In this document: one piece after another, positions 9,370-17,009 of the stretch
Position numbering within the stretch: the stretch's first letter is position 1
Layout of the letters: the number at the start of each line of letters is the position of its first letter
NCBI GenBank assembly: GCA_963784615.1
Contig: CAWASG010000001.1
Span: forward strand, 1,116,001 to 1,180,000
Reading direction: 5' to 3'
From: UBA11403 sp963784615
GTDB taxonomy: Bacteria; Pseudomonadota; Gammaproteobacteria; Legionellales; Legionellaceae
DNA length: 64,000 nt
Program-made: the position numbers and the translations under genes
The notes under the pieces: model-generated
The model's database searches: none
Seen by the model: only the letters and a program-made list of their open reading frames with translations
Told to the model about the DNA's origin: nothing

Positions 9370-10236
9370 ATGAGAATATTAATGCTCATTGTTATATTAT
9401 TGAGTCAGTCAGTATTTGCAAGTCATGATGTGGAGATTAGCCGCTATTTTAATAACAAAAACGGCTGCTTTATATTGTACGACGTGAATGATAACAAAAC
9501 AATCGAGCGGTATAATCCTAAGCGTTGTGCACAGCGGATACCTGCTAATTCTACTTTTAAAATCGCATTATCTTTAATGGGTTATGATTCAAAAATAATA
9601 AATAATAATACTGTATTTAAATGGGATGGAGAAACCAGATGGTTAAAAAAATGGAATCAAAATCAAACGCCAAGAACATGGATACAATATTCTGTAGTAT
9701 GGGTTTCACAACGAATAACGCCACAATTAGGAATGGGTAAAATCAAAAACTATTTACAAAAGTTTAACTATGGTAATCAGGATTTTTCCGGGGACACAGG
9801 TAAAAGTAATGGGTTAACAAATGCATGGCTAAATAGTAGTCTCAAAATATCAGCAGACGAGCAATTATCATTTCTAATTAATATGCAGAATCATAAATTG
9901 CCAGTATCTTCTACTGCTATTACTAATACCTTTAACAATATGTATATTGAAAATAGTACGGAAATCGACTTGTCAATGTATGGTGCACAGTTTGATACTT
10001 TGAAAAATGATTGGAAATTATATGGCAAAACTGGTGCTAACGGAGCGACAGGAATTCGTGATGGTTGGTTTATAGGATATATAACCAAAGGCACCCAGAA
10101 ATATGTTGTTGTTACTAATTTTTCAGATACTACAACATTACATGACAATATTAGCGCTGGAGGCGTAGCTAAAGGTATTACCATTCAACTACTGAATCAA
10201 TTATTAAAAACTCCCCGTGCGCCAAGACAAGTCTAA
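9370..10236 (+). CDS. Class D (OXA-type) beta-lactamase
   Basis: Secreted serine beta-lactamase, 288 aa. Signal peptide MRILMLIVILLSQSVFA is followed by SHD. All class D motifs are present in order: S61-T-F-K64 (nucleophile and carbamylated lysine), S108-V-V, Y134-G-N, omega-region W153, K220-T-G, and the downstream G232-W-F. This matches the OXA-29/LoxA type known from Legionella. The AT-rich coding sequence resembles its accessory neighbours more than the housekeeping genes. Start at 9370 follows a weak GGGAAAAG. The last eight codons (TPRAPRQV) and the stop lie in a 19-bp inverted-repeat arm, so the C-terminal tail was probably acquired with that repeat. Spectrum cannot be judged from sequence. 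Confidence 0.93.
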   Translation: MRILMLIVILLSQSVFASHDVEISRYFNNKNGCFILYDVNDNKTIERYNPKRCAQRIPANSTFKIALSLMGYDSKIINNNTVFKWDGETRWLKKWNQNQTPRTWIQYSVVWVSQRITPQLGMGKIKNYLQKFNYGNQDFSGDTGKSNGLTNAWLNSSLKISADEQLSFLINMQNHKLPVSSTAITNTFNNMYIENSTEIDLSMYGAQFDTLKNDWKLYGKTGANGATGIRDGWFIGYITKGTQKYVVVTNFSDTTTLHDNISAGGVAKGITIQLLNQLLKTPRAPRQV

Positions 10237-10259
10237 CTTATCTTGGCGCACGGGGAGTT
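10209..10259. terminator. 19-bp perfect inverted repeat overlapping the end of the beta-lactamase gene
   Basis: Arms 10209-10227 and 10241-10259 are exact complements and enclose the TAA stop at 10234-10236. A strong hairpin follows the gene; no T-run is present on the plus strand. It likely ends or protects the mRNA. Confidence 0.8.
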
Positions 10260-10369
10260 ACAAAATAATCCAATTAAGCAAATTAAAACCTGAACAACTC
10301 ATATTTTAAAAAGAACAATCTTACGCGACAACAACTATTTAATTGGGATTGGTGTTGGGCCGTGTGTGT

Positions 10370-10411
10370 AGCGAATGACTCAGCCAACGCGAGTGGATTT
10401 AGTCATTCGCT
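10370..10411. terminator. Hairpin at the end of pagP
   Basis: 11-bp stem AGCGAATGACT (10370-10380) / AGTCATTCGCT (10401-10411). The right arm contains the pagP stop codon (10403-10405). It sits between the convergent beta-lactamase and pagP genes. Confidence 0.55.
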
Positions 10412-10966
10412 AAACACCCATTTAGCTAAAACAAATAACACATTGCCGACATTTTTCGATCCAGGAATGTAGGTGCCGGATATAGAATACCGTCGGTAGC
10501 TGATGGACATCCAGGGCAGTGCGCCAGGGAAGGGAATGCCGTGAAAAATATCGGGGCGTTGTGTCACCAATACGGTGTAGCCCAAACCGATGCGGGCATT
10601 CTCCGTCATGTGCAGCATTTTAAGAAAAGCATATCCCGCGGTAGGTTCGACATTTTTATGCGAGTCCAAAAAACCGATGGCGTACAGGCCGTGCCAATTG
10701 CCGTTTTCATCGTAAAAACTTTTACCAAGCCCACCACCCCAAGCTGCTTCGTTATATTCACGGGCACGCTCTCTGTCATAATAGTATCGGTTATGCCATG
10801 CATAGCCAGAAACATATAACTCGTTATCTCCTTGTGTCCAGGTTTGATAGGGGCGCATACATATCGGTTTCAGCCAGGCGGGCCAGCTTTCGCAGGGGCG
10901 AGAGCCGTCAGCAAACGCAACCTGCTGCAAACAACATAAGAAAAAAATGATTCGCGTTAATTTCAT
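10403..10966 (-). CDS. pagP: Lipid A palmitoyltransferase PagP (Rcp)
   Basis: Outer-membrane beta-barrel enzyme that moves palmitate from phospholipid to lipid A, giving resistance to cationic antimicrobial peptides; the Legionella homologue is known as Rcp. 187 aa with signal peptide MKLTRIIFFLCCLQQVAFA. Conserved landmarks are clear: YAWHNRYYYD with catalytic H58, YNEAAWGGGLGKS, ENGNWHGLYAIGFLDS with D101-S102, the IGLGYTVLVT strand, and TYIPG near the C-terminus. Length and order match E. coli PagP. Monocistronic on the minus strand. In Enterobacteria it is PhoPQ-controlled; no such box was recognised here. Confidence 0.95.
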   Translation of the reverse strand: MKLTRIIFFLCCLQQVAFADGSRPCESWPAWLKPICMRPYQTWTQGDNELYVSGYAWHNRYYYDRERAREYNEAAWGGGLGKSFYDENGNWHGLYAIGFLDSHKNVEPTAGYAFLKMLHMTENARIGLGYTVLVTQRPDIFHGIPFPGALPWMSISYRRYSISGTYIPGSKNVGNVLFVLAKWVFSE

Positions 10967-11058
10967 GTGTTTTATGATCTCAAAATCAAGGGGCCTACAC
11001 TGCAGGGGATAATTTTACATCAAAAAGATTAACACTCTTTACTCTAGATCGAATATTC

Positions 11059-11456
11059 TATACCCAGAGTCTTCCAAAATGCGATTTTTGCTCTATTGAT
11101 TTTTGCGCCAACGGCTTCGAAAAAGACTCGCAATAGAGCAGGCTATTACTCATCTTTTTCGAAGCCGTTGCCACAAAAATCAAGTCGCCCAGGGCAAACG
11201 CATCTTAATTGATGTTTTTTTAGTCGAGATCCAGTCCGTTCGGGCTGAGGAAGCGCGTTTTTTGCGCTGTCTCGAAGCCTACCCACGTTGCTTAGGCTTC
11301 GAGACGGCGCTTATACACTGATTTACGGCTGTAAATCAGTGTATAAGCGCCTCCTCAGCCCGAACGGATCGAATTTAGACTAAAAAAACATCAATTAAGA
11401 TGCGTTTGCCCTGTCAAGTCGCCCAAAACCTCGCATTTTGAAAGACTCTGGGTATA
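11059..11456. repeat. About 400-bp multi-level nested inverted-repeat element
   Basis: Fills the 541-base gap before the permease gene. Outer 26-bp arms 11059-11084 / 11431-11456 (one mismatch). Inside are arms 11098-11126 / 11153-11181 (CAACGGCTTCGAAAAAGA type), then a perfect 34-bp pair 11192-11225 / 11378-11411. Within that pair lie GGGCTGAGGA-type arms near 11229-11250 / 11352-11370, TCTCGAAGCCT 11270-11280 / 11294-11304, and a perfect 20-bp hairpin 11307-11326 / 11331-11350 with loop GGCT. The pattern is what repeated insertion of palindromes into palindromes would give. Pieces of the 34-bp arm recur near 40828 and 50498. Confidence 0.9.
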
Positions 11457-11507
11457 TAATTTGATATTTAGCATTCCATGTCAACCTTTAAAAAAGGATA
11501 TCCTATC

Positions 11508-12878
11508 ATGGACCTATTTCGTAAAAAAGAAATTCGTTGCGCGGATGAAACCACTAGCTCACTCAAGCAATGTTTGTCCGCGTTTGACCTAACACTGATG
11601 GGTGTAGGCGCAATTATCGGCGCTGGCGTTTTCGTTCTGACGGGCGTGGTTGCGGCGACTCAGGCAGGCCCTGCTATCATCTTCTCCTACATCATTGCGG
11701 GTCTTGCATGTGCATTTGCAGCACTTTCTTATGCTGAATTGTCGTCTACGGTTGGTGGTTGTGGAAGCGCTTATGGCTATGCTTATGCGGGATTTGGTGA
11801 AATCATTGCCTGGATTGTTGGCTGGGATTTATTACTTGAATATTCCATCACTGTATCCACTGTGTCGGTCGGCTGGAGCGGGTATTTCAATGATTTATTA
11901 TTGGCTTTAAAAATTCATATTCCACCCCACCTACTGACCGCGCCAGAGAATGGCGGCACTATGAATATTCTGGCTTTCGGCATCATTATACTCCTCTCGT
12001 CCCTGTTGATGATGGGCGTCAAATCCAGCACTCGCATCAACAATATCATGGTCTTCATCAAATTAAGCGTCATTATGTTGTTTATCGTTGTCGCATCAAC
12101 TGAGTTTGATCCGAAACACTGGATCCCTTTTTCCCCCTTTGGTTGGTCGGGCATCATCCATGGCGCTTCCCTTATTTTCTTTGCCTATGTGGGTTTTGAT
12201 GCCGTATCAACAGCCGCTGAAGAAGCCATCAACCCGCAACGTGATTTGCCAATTGGTATTCTCGGCTCTTTAGGCATTTGCACCGTTGTGTATATTATCG
12301 TGAGTGGTTTGCTGACGGGGATCGTGCCCTATCAAACACTCAATGTGACCTCGCCGATTAGTCACTCCTTACTCACATTGGGTCATAAAGTCGTTGCAAG
12401 CTTGATTGGTGTTGGCGCTGTTGCGGGGCTCACAACCGTTATGCTGGTCTTGTATTATGGACTTAGCCGAGTCTTTTTTGCGATGTCACGTGATGGACTT
12501 CTACCCAGTTTTTTCGCTGTCACCGGAAAAAAATCAAAAGCGCCTATCCGTATTATTATGCTATGTGCAACCTTGATGGCACCGGTTGCAGGACTCGTCG
12601 CAATTGATGATTTGGCAGAACTTGTCAATATTGGCACGCTCTTTGCATTCATGATTGTCTGTGGTGGCGTCATCGTCCTGCACTACACGCGGCCTGATTT
12701 AAAGCGCCCCTTCAAAACGCCGCTCATGCCTTTAATCCCTGCCTTGGGCATTTTGTCCTGCGGTTACCTGATTGTTCATCTGCCCGTTATCACGATGATC
12801 CGGTTTGTCGTTTGGATGACGATTGGAATGGTTATCTATTTTGTATATAGTCGTAAAAATAGTGTGTTGGGTAACTGA
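11508..12878 (+). CDS. APC-family amino-acid permease (cationic amino acid transporter-like)
   Basis: Inner-membrane amino-acid transporter, 456 aa from the ATG at 11508, preceded by AAGGA. An earlier in-frame ATG at 11478 adds only ten polar residues. The N-terminal helix carries GVGAIIGAGVFVLTG, the APC substrate-binding loop of TM1. About twelve hydrophobic helices follow, with a FFAYVGFDAVSTAAEEAINPQRDLP block (TM6 region) typical of YfnA/CAT-like permeases and SRVFFAMSRDGLLP after it. Alone on the plus strand between two large repeat arrays. Intracellular Legionellales import host amino acids with such carriers; the substrate here is not assignable. Confidence 0.88.
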   Translation: MDLFRKKEIRCADETTSSLKQCLSAFDLTLMGVGAIIGAGVFVLTGVVAATQAGPAIIFSYIIAGLACAFAALSYAELSSTVGGCGSAYGYAYAGFGEIIAWIVGWDLLLEYSITVSTVSVGWSGYFNDLLLALKIHIPPHLLTAPENGGTMNILAFGIIILLSSLLMMGVKSSTRINNIMVFIKLSVIMLFIVVASTEFDPKHWIPFSPFGWSGIIHGASLIFFAYVGFDAVSTAAEEAINPQRDLPIGILGSLGICTVVYIIVSGLLTGIVPYQTLNVTSPISHSLLTLGHKVVASLIGVGAVAGLTTVMLVLYYGLSRVFFAMSRDGLLPSFFAVTGKKSKAPIRIIMLCATLMAPVAGLVAIDDLAELVNIGTLFAFMIVCGGVIVLHYTRPDLKRPFKTPLMPLIPALGILSCGYLIVHLPVITMIRFVVWMTIGMVIYFVYSRKNSVLGN

Positions 12879-12881
12879 TCT

Positions 12882-13090
12882 GGTAAGGGTAAGGGGAAGG
12901 GGAAGGGGAAGGGGAAGGGAAAGGGAAAGGGAAAAAAGATCGGGCAGGGGCAGGGGCACGCTCACGAGCACGTGAATGATCGCTACGCGAGTTTTTTATA
13001 TATAAAAGCCGCGTAGCGTACATTCACGTGCCCGTGAGCGTGCCCCTGCCCGATCCCTTCCCCCTTCCCCTTCCCCTTTCCCTTGCCCCG
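12882..13090. repeat. GGGGAA minisatellite plus large palindrome (copy 1)
   Basis: Starts 4 bases after the permease stop. Bases 12882-12937 are a run of GGGGAA/GGGAAA hexamers. Bases 12938-13055 form a near-perfect palindrome beginning GATCGGGCAGGGGCA, with centre TTTTTATATATAAAA. Bases 13056-13086 are the complementary C-rich tract. The whole thing is one inverted repeat of about 205 bp whose outer arms are purine/pyrimidine tracts. A second copy is at 20821-20991. Confidence 0.9.
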
Positions 13091-13131
13091 GCAGTTACTG
13101 CTTTACAATATAAACCATAGGGAAATCAACC

Positions 13132-14238
13132 ATGTCTTGTGATTATAACCGCCTACCGCACCCTGGCATTCAAACGTTGTCGCCATACGTGCCCGGTAAA
13201 TCCATCGAAGAGTTGGCGAAAGAGAAAGGACTCACGGATATCATTAAGCTTGCTAGCAATGAAAATCCTAGAGGATGTAGCCCGCTAGTCACTCAAGCGC
13301 TTGCGGCATTATCAGGCCATCAAATCGCGACTTACCCCGTTCCTTCTGCGCACCCCCTTCCCCAAGCGTTGGCGGCTAAGTTGAACATCGACTTGAACAT
13401 GCTCACGTTAGGTCACGGCTCTGATGCACTGTTTCAGCTTTTGATTATTTGTTTCGCACTACATCGAAACAAAACGATCATCACACATGACCATGCCTTT
13501 CAAACTTATCAGATTCTAGCCAACATTTTTGGGGTCCCTCTTATTTCAACCCCACTGCTCAAAGACTGGAGGGTTGATATTGATGCAATGATTAACCAAT
13601 GTGACGAAAATACAGCGCTTATTTTTATTGCTAATCCCAATAACCCAACCGGCTCACTGCTTACCCGTGATGAGATACAGAAGTTGTTGAACAATATTCC
13701 TGAAACAACCTTACTTGTGTTGGATGAAGCCTACTATGAATATCTAAATCCAACCGATAATCCCGATTCACTTAGCCTATTAAACACTTTTTCAAATTTA
13801 GTCATCACTCGAACCTTTTCCAAGGGTTATGGCTTGGCAGGACTAAGATTGGGATATGCCATCTCCCATCCAACCATTCACGCTCTGATGCAAAAAGTGG
13901 CACTCCCCTTTACCATTAGTCAAACCGCTTTAGCGGGTGGCTTCGCTGCGTTAGAAGATGAGACCTTTGTTCAAGACAGTGTCGAATTAAACCGCCGAGA
14001 ATTAAAGCGAGTCCGAGAAAAGCTGATTCAACTTGGGTTTGATTGCATGCCCAGTTTTGCCAATTTTGTCACTTTTGATTGCAAGAAAGAGGGAGGTATC
14101 GTCTATAATGCTTTATTACAACAAGGCATTATTGTTCGCCCGCTGCATGCGTATGGCTTAAACCATTATTTGCGCGTCAGTATAGGCACGGCCGAACAAA
14201 ATACCCGCTTTCTTGATACTTTAAAAGGATTATACTAA
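13132..14238 (+). CDS. hisC: HisC-type pyridoxal-phosphate aminotransferase
   Basis: Fold-type I aminotransferase, 368 aa, matching histidinol-phosphate aminotransferases: N-terminal LSPYVPGKSIEELAKE, KLASNENPRGCSP, GHGSDALFQLL, IANPNNPTGSLL, LDEAYYEY, and FSKGYGLAGLRLGYA with the PLP lysine K231. HisC paralogues often act on aromatic keto acids. The stop overlaps the start of phhB (TAATG), and no other his gene is visible, so this copy may serve phenylalanine/tyrosine metabolism instead of histidine synthesis (inference). Start at 13132 follows AGGGA. Confidence 0.88.
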   Translation: MSCDYNRLPHPGIQTLSPYVPGKSIEELAKEKGLTDIIKLASNENPRGCSPLVTQALAALSGHQIATYPVPSAHPLPQALAAKLNIDLNMLTLGHGSDALFQLLIICFALHRNKTIITHDHAFQTYQILANIFGVPLISTPLLKDWRVDIDAMINQCDENTALIFIANPNNPTGSLLTRDEIQKLLNNIPETTLLVLDEAYYEYLNPTDNPDSLSLLNTFSNLVITRTFSKGYGLAGLRLGYAISHPTIHALMQKVALPFTISQTALAGGFAALEDETFVQDSVELNRRELKRVREKLIQLGFDCMPSFANFVTFDCKKEGGIVYNALLQQGIIVRPLHAYGLNHYLRVSIGTAEQNTRFLDTLKGLY

Positions 14239-14576
14239 TGAAAAGTGCACTTAACAGTCGCCATTGTGAATCGTGTGAAGGCATTGGTGCTGCGCTCAAC
14301 CCAGAGCAAATCAACAATTTGATGCCACAACTGGATAGCGAGTGGTTGGTTATTAATCAACATACAGCCATAAAAAAATCGTTTTCATTCAAGAATTTTT
14401 ACGAAACCATGGCCTTTGTCAATGCGATTGCCTGGATTGCGAATACTGAGAACCATCATCCTGATCTGGAACTTGGTTATAACTACTGCAACGTTTTGTT
14501 CATGACACATGCTTTAAAAGGCTTGTCTCATAATGACTTTATTTGCGCCGCAAAAATAGATGCGCTTCTTCTTTAG
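14238..14576 (+). CDS. phhB: Pterin-4a-carbinolamine dehydratase
   Basis: Recycles the pterin cofactor after aromatic amino acid hydroxylation. 112 aa. Key signature: ENHHPDLELGYNYCNVLFMTHALKGLSHNDFICAAKID, with the HHP motif, a later TH, and GLS-x-ND, all typical of the DCoH/PhhB fold. Translationally coupled to the preceding hisC by a one-base overlap. The phenylalanine hydroxylase (phhA) that it normally serves is not in this window. The TAG stop is contributed by the left end of a miniature inverted-repeat element. Confidence 0.93.
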   Translation: MKSALNSRHCESCEGIGAALNPEQINNLMPQLDSEWLVINQHTAIKKSFSFKNFYETMAFVNAIAWIANTENHHPDLELGYNYCNVLFMTHALKGLSHNDFICAAKIDALLL

Positions 14577-14743
14577 TTTTGTTGGTTGGATCAATGTTAT
14601 TAAACCGGAATCCGAGCCACGACCGTTAGGGAGTGGAGCAGTTTCGGAGCCGGTTGAACTGTTCCACTCCCTAACGGTCGTGGCTCGGATTTCGGTTAAA
14701 ATATAAACAATTTGAATATTGCCGCCGGTCAAAACTAAATGGA
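14571..14743. mobile_element. MITE-like element, TTTTGACCGG terminal family, copy 1
   Basis: Left end overlaps the phhB stop (TTTAGTTTTG). Right end at 14723-14743 reads about CGGTCAAAACTAAATGG. The interior is a near-perfect palindrome at 14604-14697 with arms AATCCGAGCCACGACCGTTA and complement. The same design occurs at 24606-24787, as a truncated copy at 52523-52601, and with a different interior at 31083-31278. Confidence 0.75.
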
Positions 14744-14748
14744 AACGG

Positions 14749-14776
14749 TACTAGGGTCTGTAGACAGACCCTAGTA
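14749..14776. repeat. 28-bp palindrome formed by two GGTCTGT ends
   Basis: TACTAGGGTCTGT, two bases, then its exact complement. It looks like the two terminal repeats of the GTCTGTCGACAATTC family joined with nothing between them, as would be left after an interior deletion. Confidence 0.6.
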
Positions 14777-14841
14777 CGAACAATGATCCCGATCTACAAC
14801 GTTGCTTTTTTGTCCAATTCCCCAAATTAAGGAAAAGACCA

Positions 14842-15669
14842 ATGACTCATCAACAAAATATTATCGAACACTATTTTGAAGAACGCCAAACACTCACGCC
14901 AACTTCGGCACCGATTGAACTCAAGCAAACGGTCGACGAGGTCATTGCTGGACTCGATTGCGGCCAGCTTCGCGTCGCAGAAAAAAAAGATAATCAATGG
15001 GTCGTCCATCAATGGCTCAAAAAAGCGATTCTTCTGACGTTTCGACTCTATCCTAACGAGGTCATGGAAGCCGGTGTTTGCCAGTTTTATGATAAATTAC
15101 CGCTTAAGTTTTCTGGCCTTGATTCATCTCATTATGCAGACATGGGTGTACGCGTGGTTCCTCATGCCATCGCCAGGCGCGGTGCGTTTATCGCCAAAAA
15201 TACCGTATTGATGCCCTCTTATGTCAATATTGGCGCCTACGTTGACGAGGGCGTGATGGTAGATACCTGGGCGACCGTTGGCTCTTGTGCTCAAATTGGC
15301 AAAAATGTTCATCTGTCTGGAGGCGTTGGGATAGGTGGCGTATTGGAGCCCTTGCAAGCAAACCCCACCATTATTGAGGACAATTGTTTTATCGGTGCGC
15401 GTTCGGAAGTGGTTGAGGGGGTTATTGTCGAAAAAGGCTCGGTGATTTCCATGGGCGTTTTTATCGGCCAGAGCACCAAAATCTACAATCGACAAACCGG
15501 TGAAATCACTTATGGACGTATACCTGCTGGATCTGTCGTCGTTTCTGGCAGTCTCCCGAGCGCAGATAAAAGCCATAGCCTTTATTGCGCAGTCATTGTG
15601 AAACAGGTCGATGAAAAGACGCGCGCTAAAGTCAGTATCAATGAGTTACTGCGGGATGATAACCCATGA
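14842..15669 (+). CDS. dapD: Tetrahydrodipicolinate N-succinyltransferase
   Basis: Acyl-CoA-dependent step of the succinylase branch of lysine/diaminopimelate synthesis, acting just before dapC/dapE. 275 aa, the usual length. An N-terminal helical domain is followed by a left-handed beta-helix of hexapeptide repeats from about residue 100 (ARRGAFIAKNTVLMPSYVNIGAYVDEGVMVDTWATVGSCAQIGKNVHLSGGVGIGGVLEPLQ), then EDNCFIGARSEVVEGVIVEKGSVISMGVFIG. Start follows AAGGA. The gene overlaps dapE by 4 bases, so the pair is coupled. Confidence 0.97.
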   Translation: MTHQQNIIEHYFEERQTLTPTSAPIELKQTVDEVIAGLDCGQLRVAEKKDNQWVVHQWLKKAILLTFRLYPNEVMEAGVCQFYDKLPLKFSGLDSSHYADMGVRVVPHAIARRGAFIAKNTVLMPSYVNIGAYVDEGVMVDTWATVGSCAQIGKNVHLSGGVGIGGVLEPLQANPTIIEDNCFIGARSEVVEGVIVEKGSVISMGVFIGQSTKIYNRQTGEITYGRIPAGSVVVSGSLPSADKSHSLYCAVIVKQVDEKTRAKVSINELLRDDNP

Positions 15670-16796
15670 ATACAATCGAAAGCCTGCTCGAAACATTAAT
15701 CAGCCACCCGTCTATAACGCCCAACGATGTTGGCTGTCAGGAGAGGATGATTGAAATGCTCGAGGCCATCGGCTTTGAATGCCAGCGTTTCGATAATCCG
15801 CCTGTGTCTAATTTTTTTGCGCGATATGGACAAGGCGCCCCACTATTTGTCTTTGCAGGCCATACTGATGTTGTTCCTGTGGGCGATGAAGCCAAGTGGC
15901 ACACCGATCCCTTCGTACTTACAAATCAAGAGGGCATGCTTTACGGGCGAGGGACGGCTGACATGAAAGGCAGTATTGCCGCAATGATGTTGGCAGCCAA
16001 GCAGTTTGTCACGAAGCACCCTAATCCAGTGGGAAGTATTGGTTTTCTTATCACGAGCGGTGAAGAAGGCGACCACTTTCATTTGGGAACTGAGTATCTG
16101 ATGGAACAATTACATGTGGCGGGCATTCACCCTGACTTTTGTATCGTCGGTGAACCGTCCAGTACATCGCGAGTCGGTGATGTCATTAAAATTGGCCGGC
16201 GTGGGTCGTTAACCGGTAAATTAAAACTGCACGGTAAGCAAGGACATGTCGCCTACCCTCACTTGGCTGTCAATCCCATTCATACCTTAAGTCAAGTATT
16301 GCAAGCTTTCGTCAACACCCAGTGGGATAACGGCAATGAATTTTTTCCGCCCACGTCACTGCAAATCACCCATATCCACTCAGGGGGACATGCGGGAAAT
16401 ATCATTCCAGGCGAGCTGATTTTAGACTTCAACATCCGTTATTCAAGTGAACACACCGATGAATCATTGAAAAAAATTGTCCACGATTTTTTTGAATATC
16501 ACGGTCTAAATCCCTCTATTGAATGGCGCCTAAATGGAAAACCATTCTTAACCGCAAACGGTAAATTACTCGAGTGCTGCCAACAAGCCATTCAACAACA
16601 CACTGGAAAAGTACCCGATTGTTCAACGAGCGGCGGCACATCCGATGGCCGATTCATTGCGCCTTATGGGGTTGAAGTCATTGAGCTAGGACCGGTTAAT
16701 GCCACTATCCATCAAGTCAATGAATGCGTTTCACTCGCTGATTTAGAAATATTGAGCGCGATATATTACACGCTGTGTGAGTTATTGGCTCTGTAG
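15666..16796 (+). CDS. dapE: Succinyl-diaminopimelate desuccinylase
   Basis: Zinc-dependent M20 hydrolase giving LL-diaminopimelate and succinate. 376 aa. Metal and catalytic residues are visible: H66 and D68 in FAGHTDVVPVG, D99 in GRGTADMKGS, E133-E134 in TSGEEGD, E163 in GEPSS, and the late His in ATIHQVNECV. The family usually has SDEEG; here it is SGEEG followed by DHFHLGTEYL. Overlaps dapD (ATGA type). The stop codon lies within the first bases of a 59-bp inverted repeat. Confidence 0.96.
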   Translation: MNTIESLLETLISHPSITPNDVGCQERMIEMLEAIGFECQRFDNPPVSNFFARYGQGAPLFVFAGHTDVVPVGDEAKWHTDPFVLTNQEGMLYGRGTADMKGSIAAMMLAAKQFVTKHPNPVGSIGFLITSGEEGDHFHLGTEYLMEQLHVAGIHPDFCIVGEPSSTSRVGDVIKIGRRGSLTGKLKLHGKQGHVAYPHLAVNPIHTLSQVLQAFVNTQWDNGNEFFPPTSLQITHIHSGGHAGNIIPGELILDFNIRYSSEHTDESLKKIVHDFFEYHGLNPSIEWRLNGKPFLTANGKLLECCQQAIQQHTGKVPDCSTSGGTSDGRFIAPYGVEVIELGPVNATIHQVNECVSLADLEILSAIYYTLCELLAL

Positions 16797-16932
16797 TTGC
16801 TATGGTTGAATTGAAGTAAAAAATTTTAAAAAAAAAGAGTCTCCAGTTAAGTTAAGTTCGTTACTTCTTTACTTTAACTGGAGACTCTTTTTTTTTAAAA
16901 TTTTTTACTTCAATTCAACCATAGCAACTACA
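16792..16932. repeat. Perfect 59-bp inverted repeat between dapE and the convergent gene
   Basis: Arms 16792-16850 and 16874-16932 are exact complements, separated by 23 bases. They include A9/T9 runs and end in the dapE stop region. As RNA it would be a very long hairpin with U-runs on the 3' side, able to terminate from either direction. Perfect identity over 59 bp implies recent formation or strong maintenance. Confidence 0.95.
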
Positions 16933-16948
16933 GTGGCTTGACTATTTT

Positions 16949-17009
16949 GTTGGGCTTCGCTCTCGCTCAACCCAACCTACGTCCGATTATTTCCCTTAAC
17001 TTATTGGCA
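16949..17009. repeat. REP-type unit with conserved tail (single copy)
   Basis: Complement of GTAGGTTGGGTTGAGCGAGA-type REP at 16949-16980, plus a tail CCGATTATTTCCCTTAACTT to 17009. The same core and tail recur at 22482-22580, 31018-31071 and 35686-35788. The REP overlaps the end of the following minus-strand gene and encodes its last residues (RRLG) and its TGA stop. Confidence 0.85.

Noticed and set aside
10209..10259. Attachment site or integron attC at the beta-lactamase end
   Set aside because: The repeat is a simple perfect hairpin without attC core sites, and no integrase or cassette neighbours are visible.
11103..11321. 72-codon frame inside the nested palindrome
   Set aside because: It runs through complementary arms; coding there would be an accident of the inverted repeats.
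12882..12937. Possible CRISPR array or tRNA-like repeat
   Set aside because: The repeats are 6-base purine units without spacers, and no cas gene is present.
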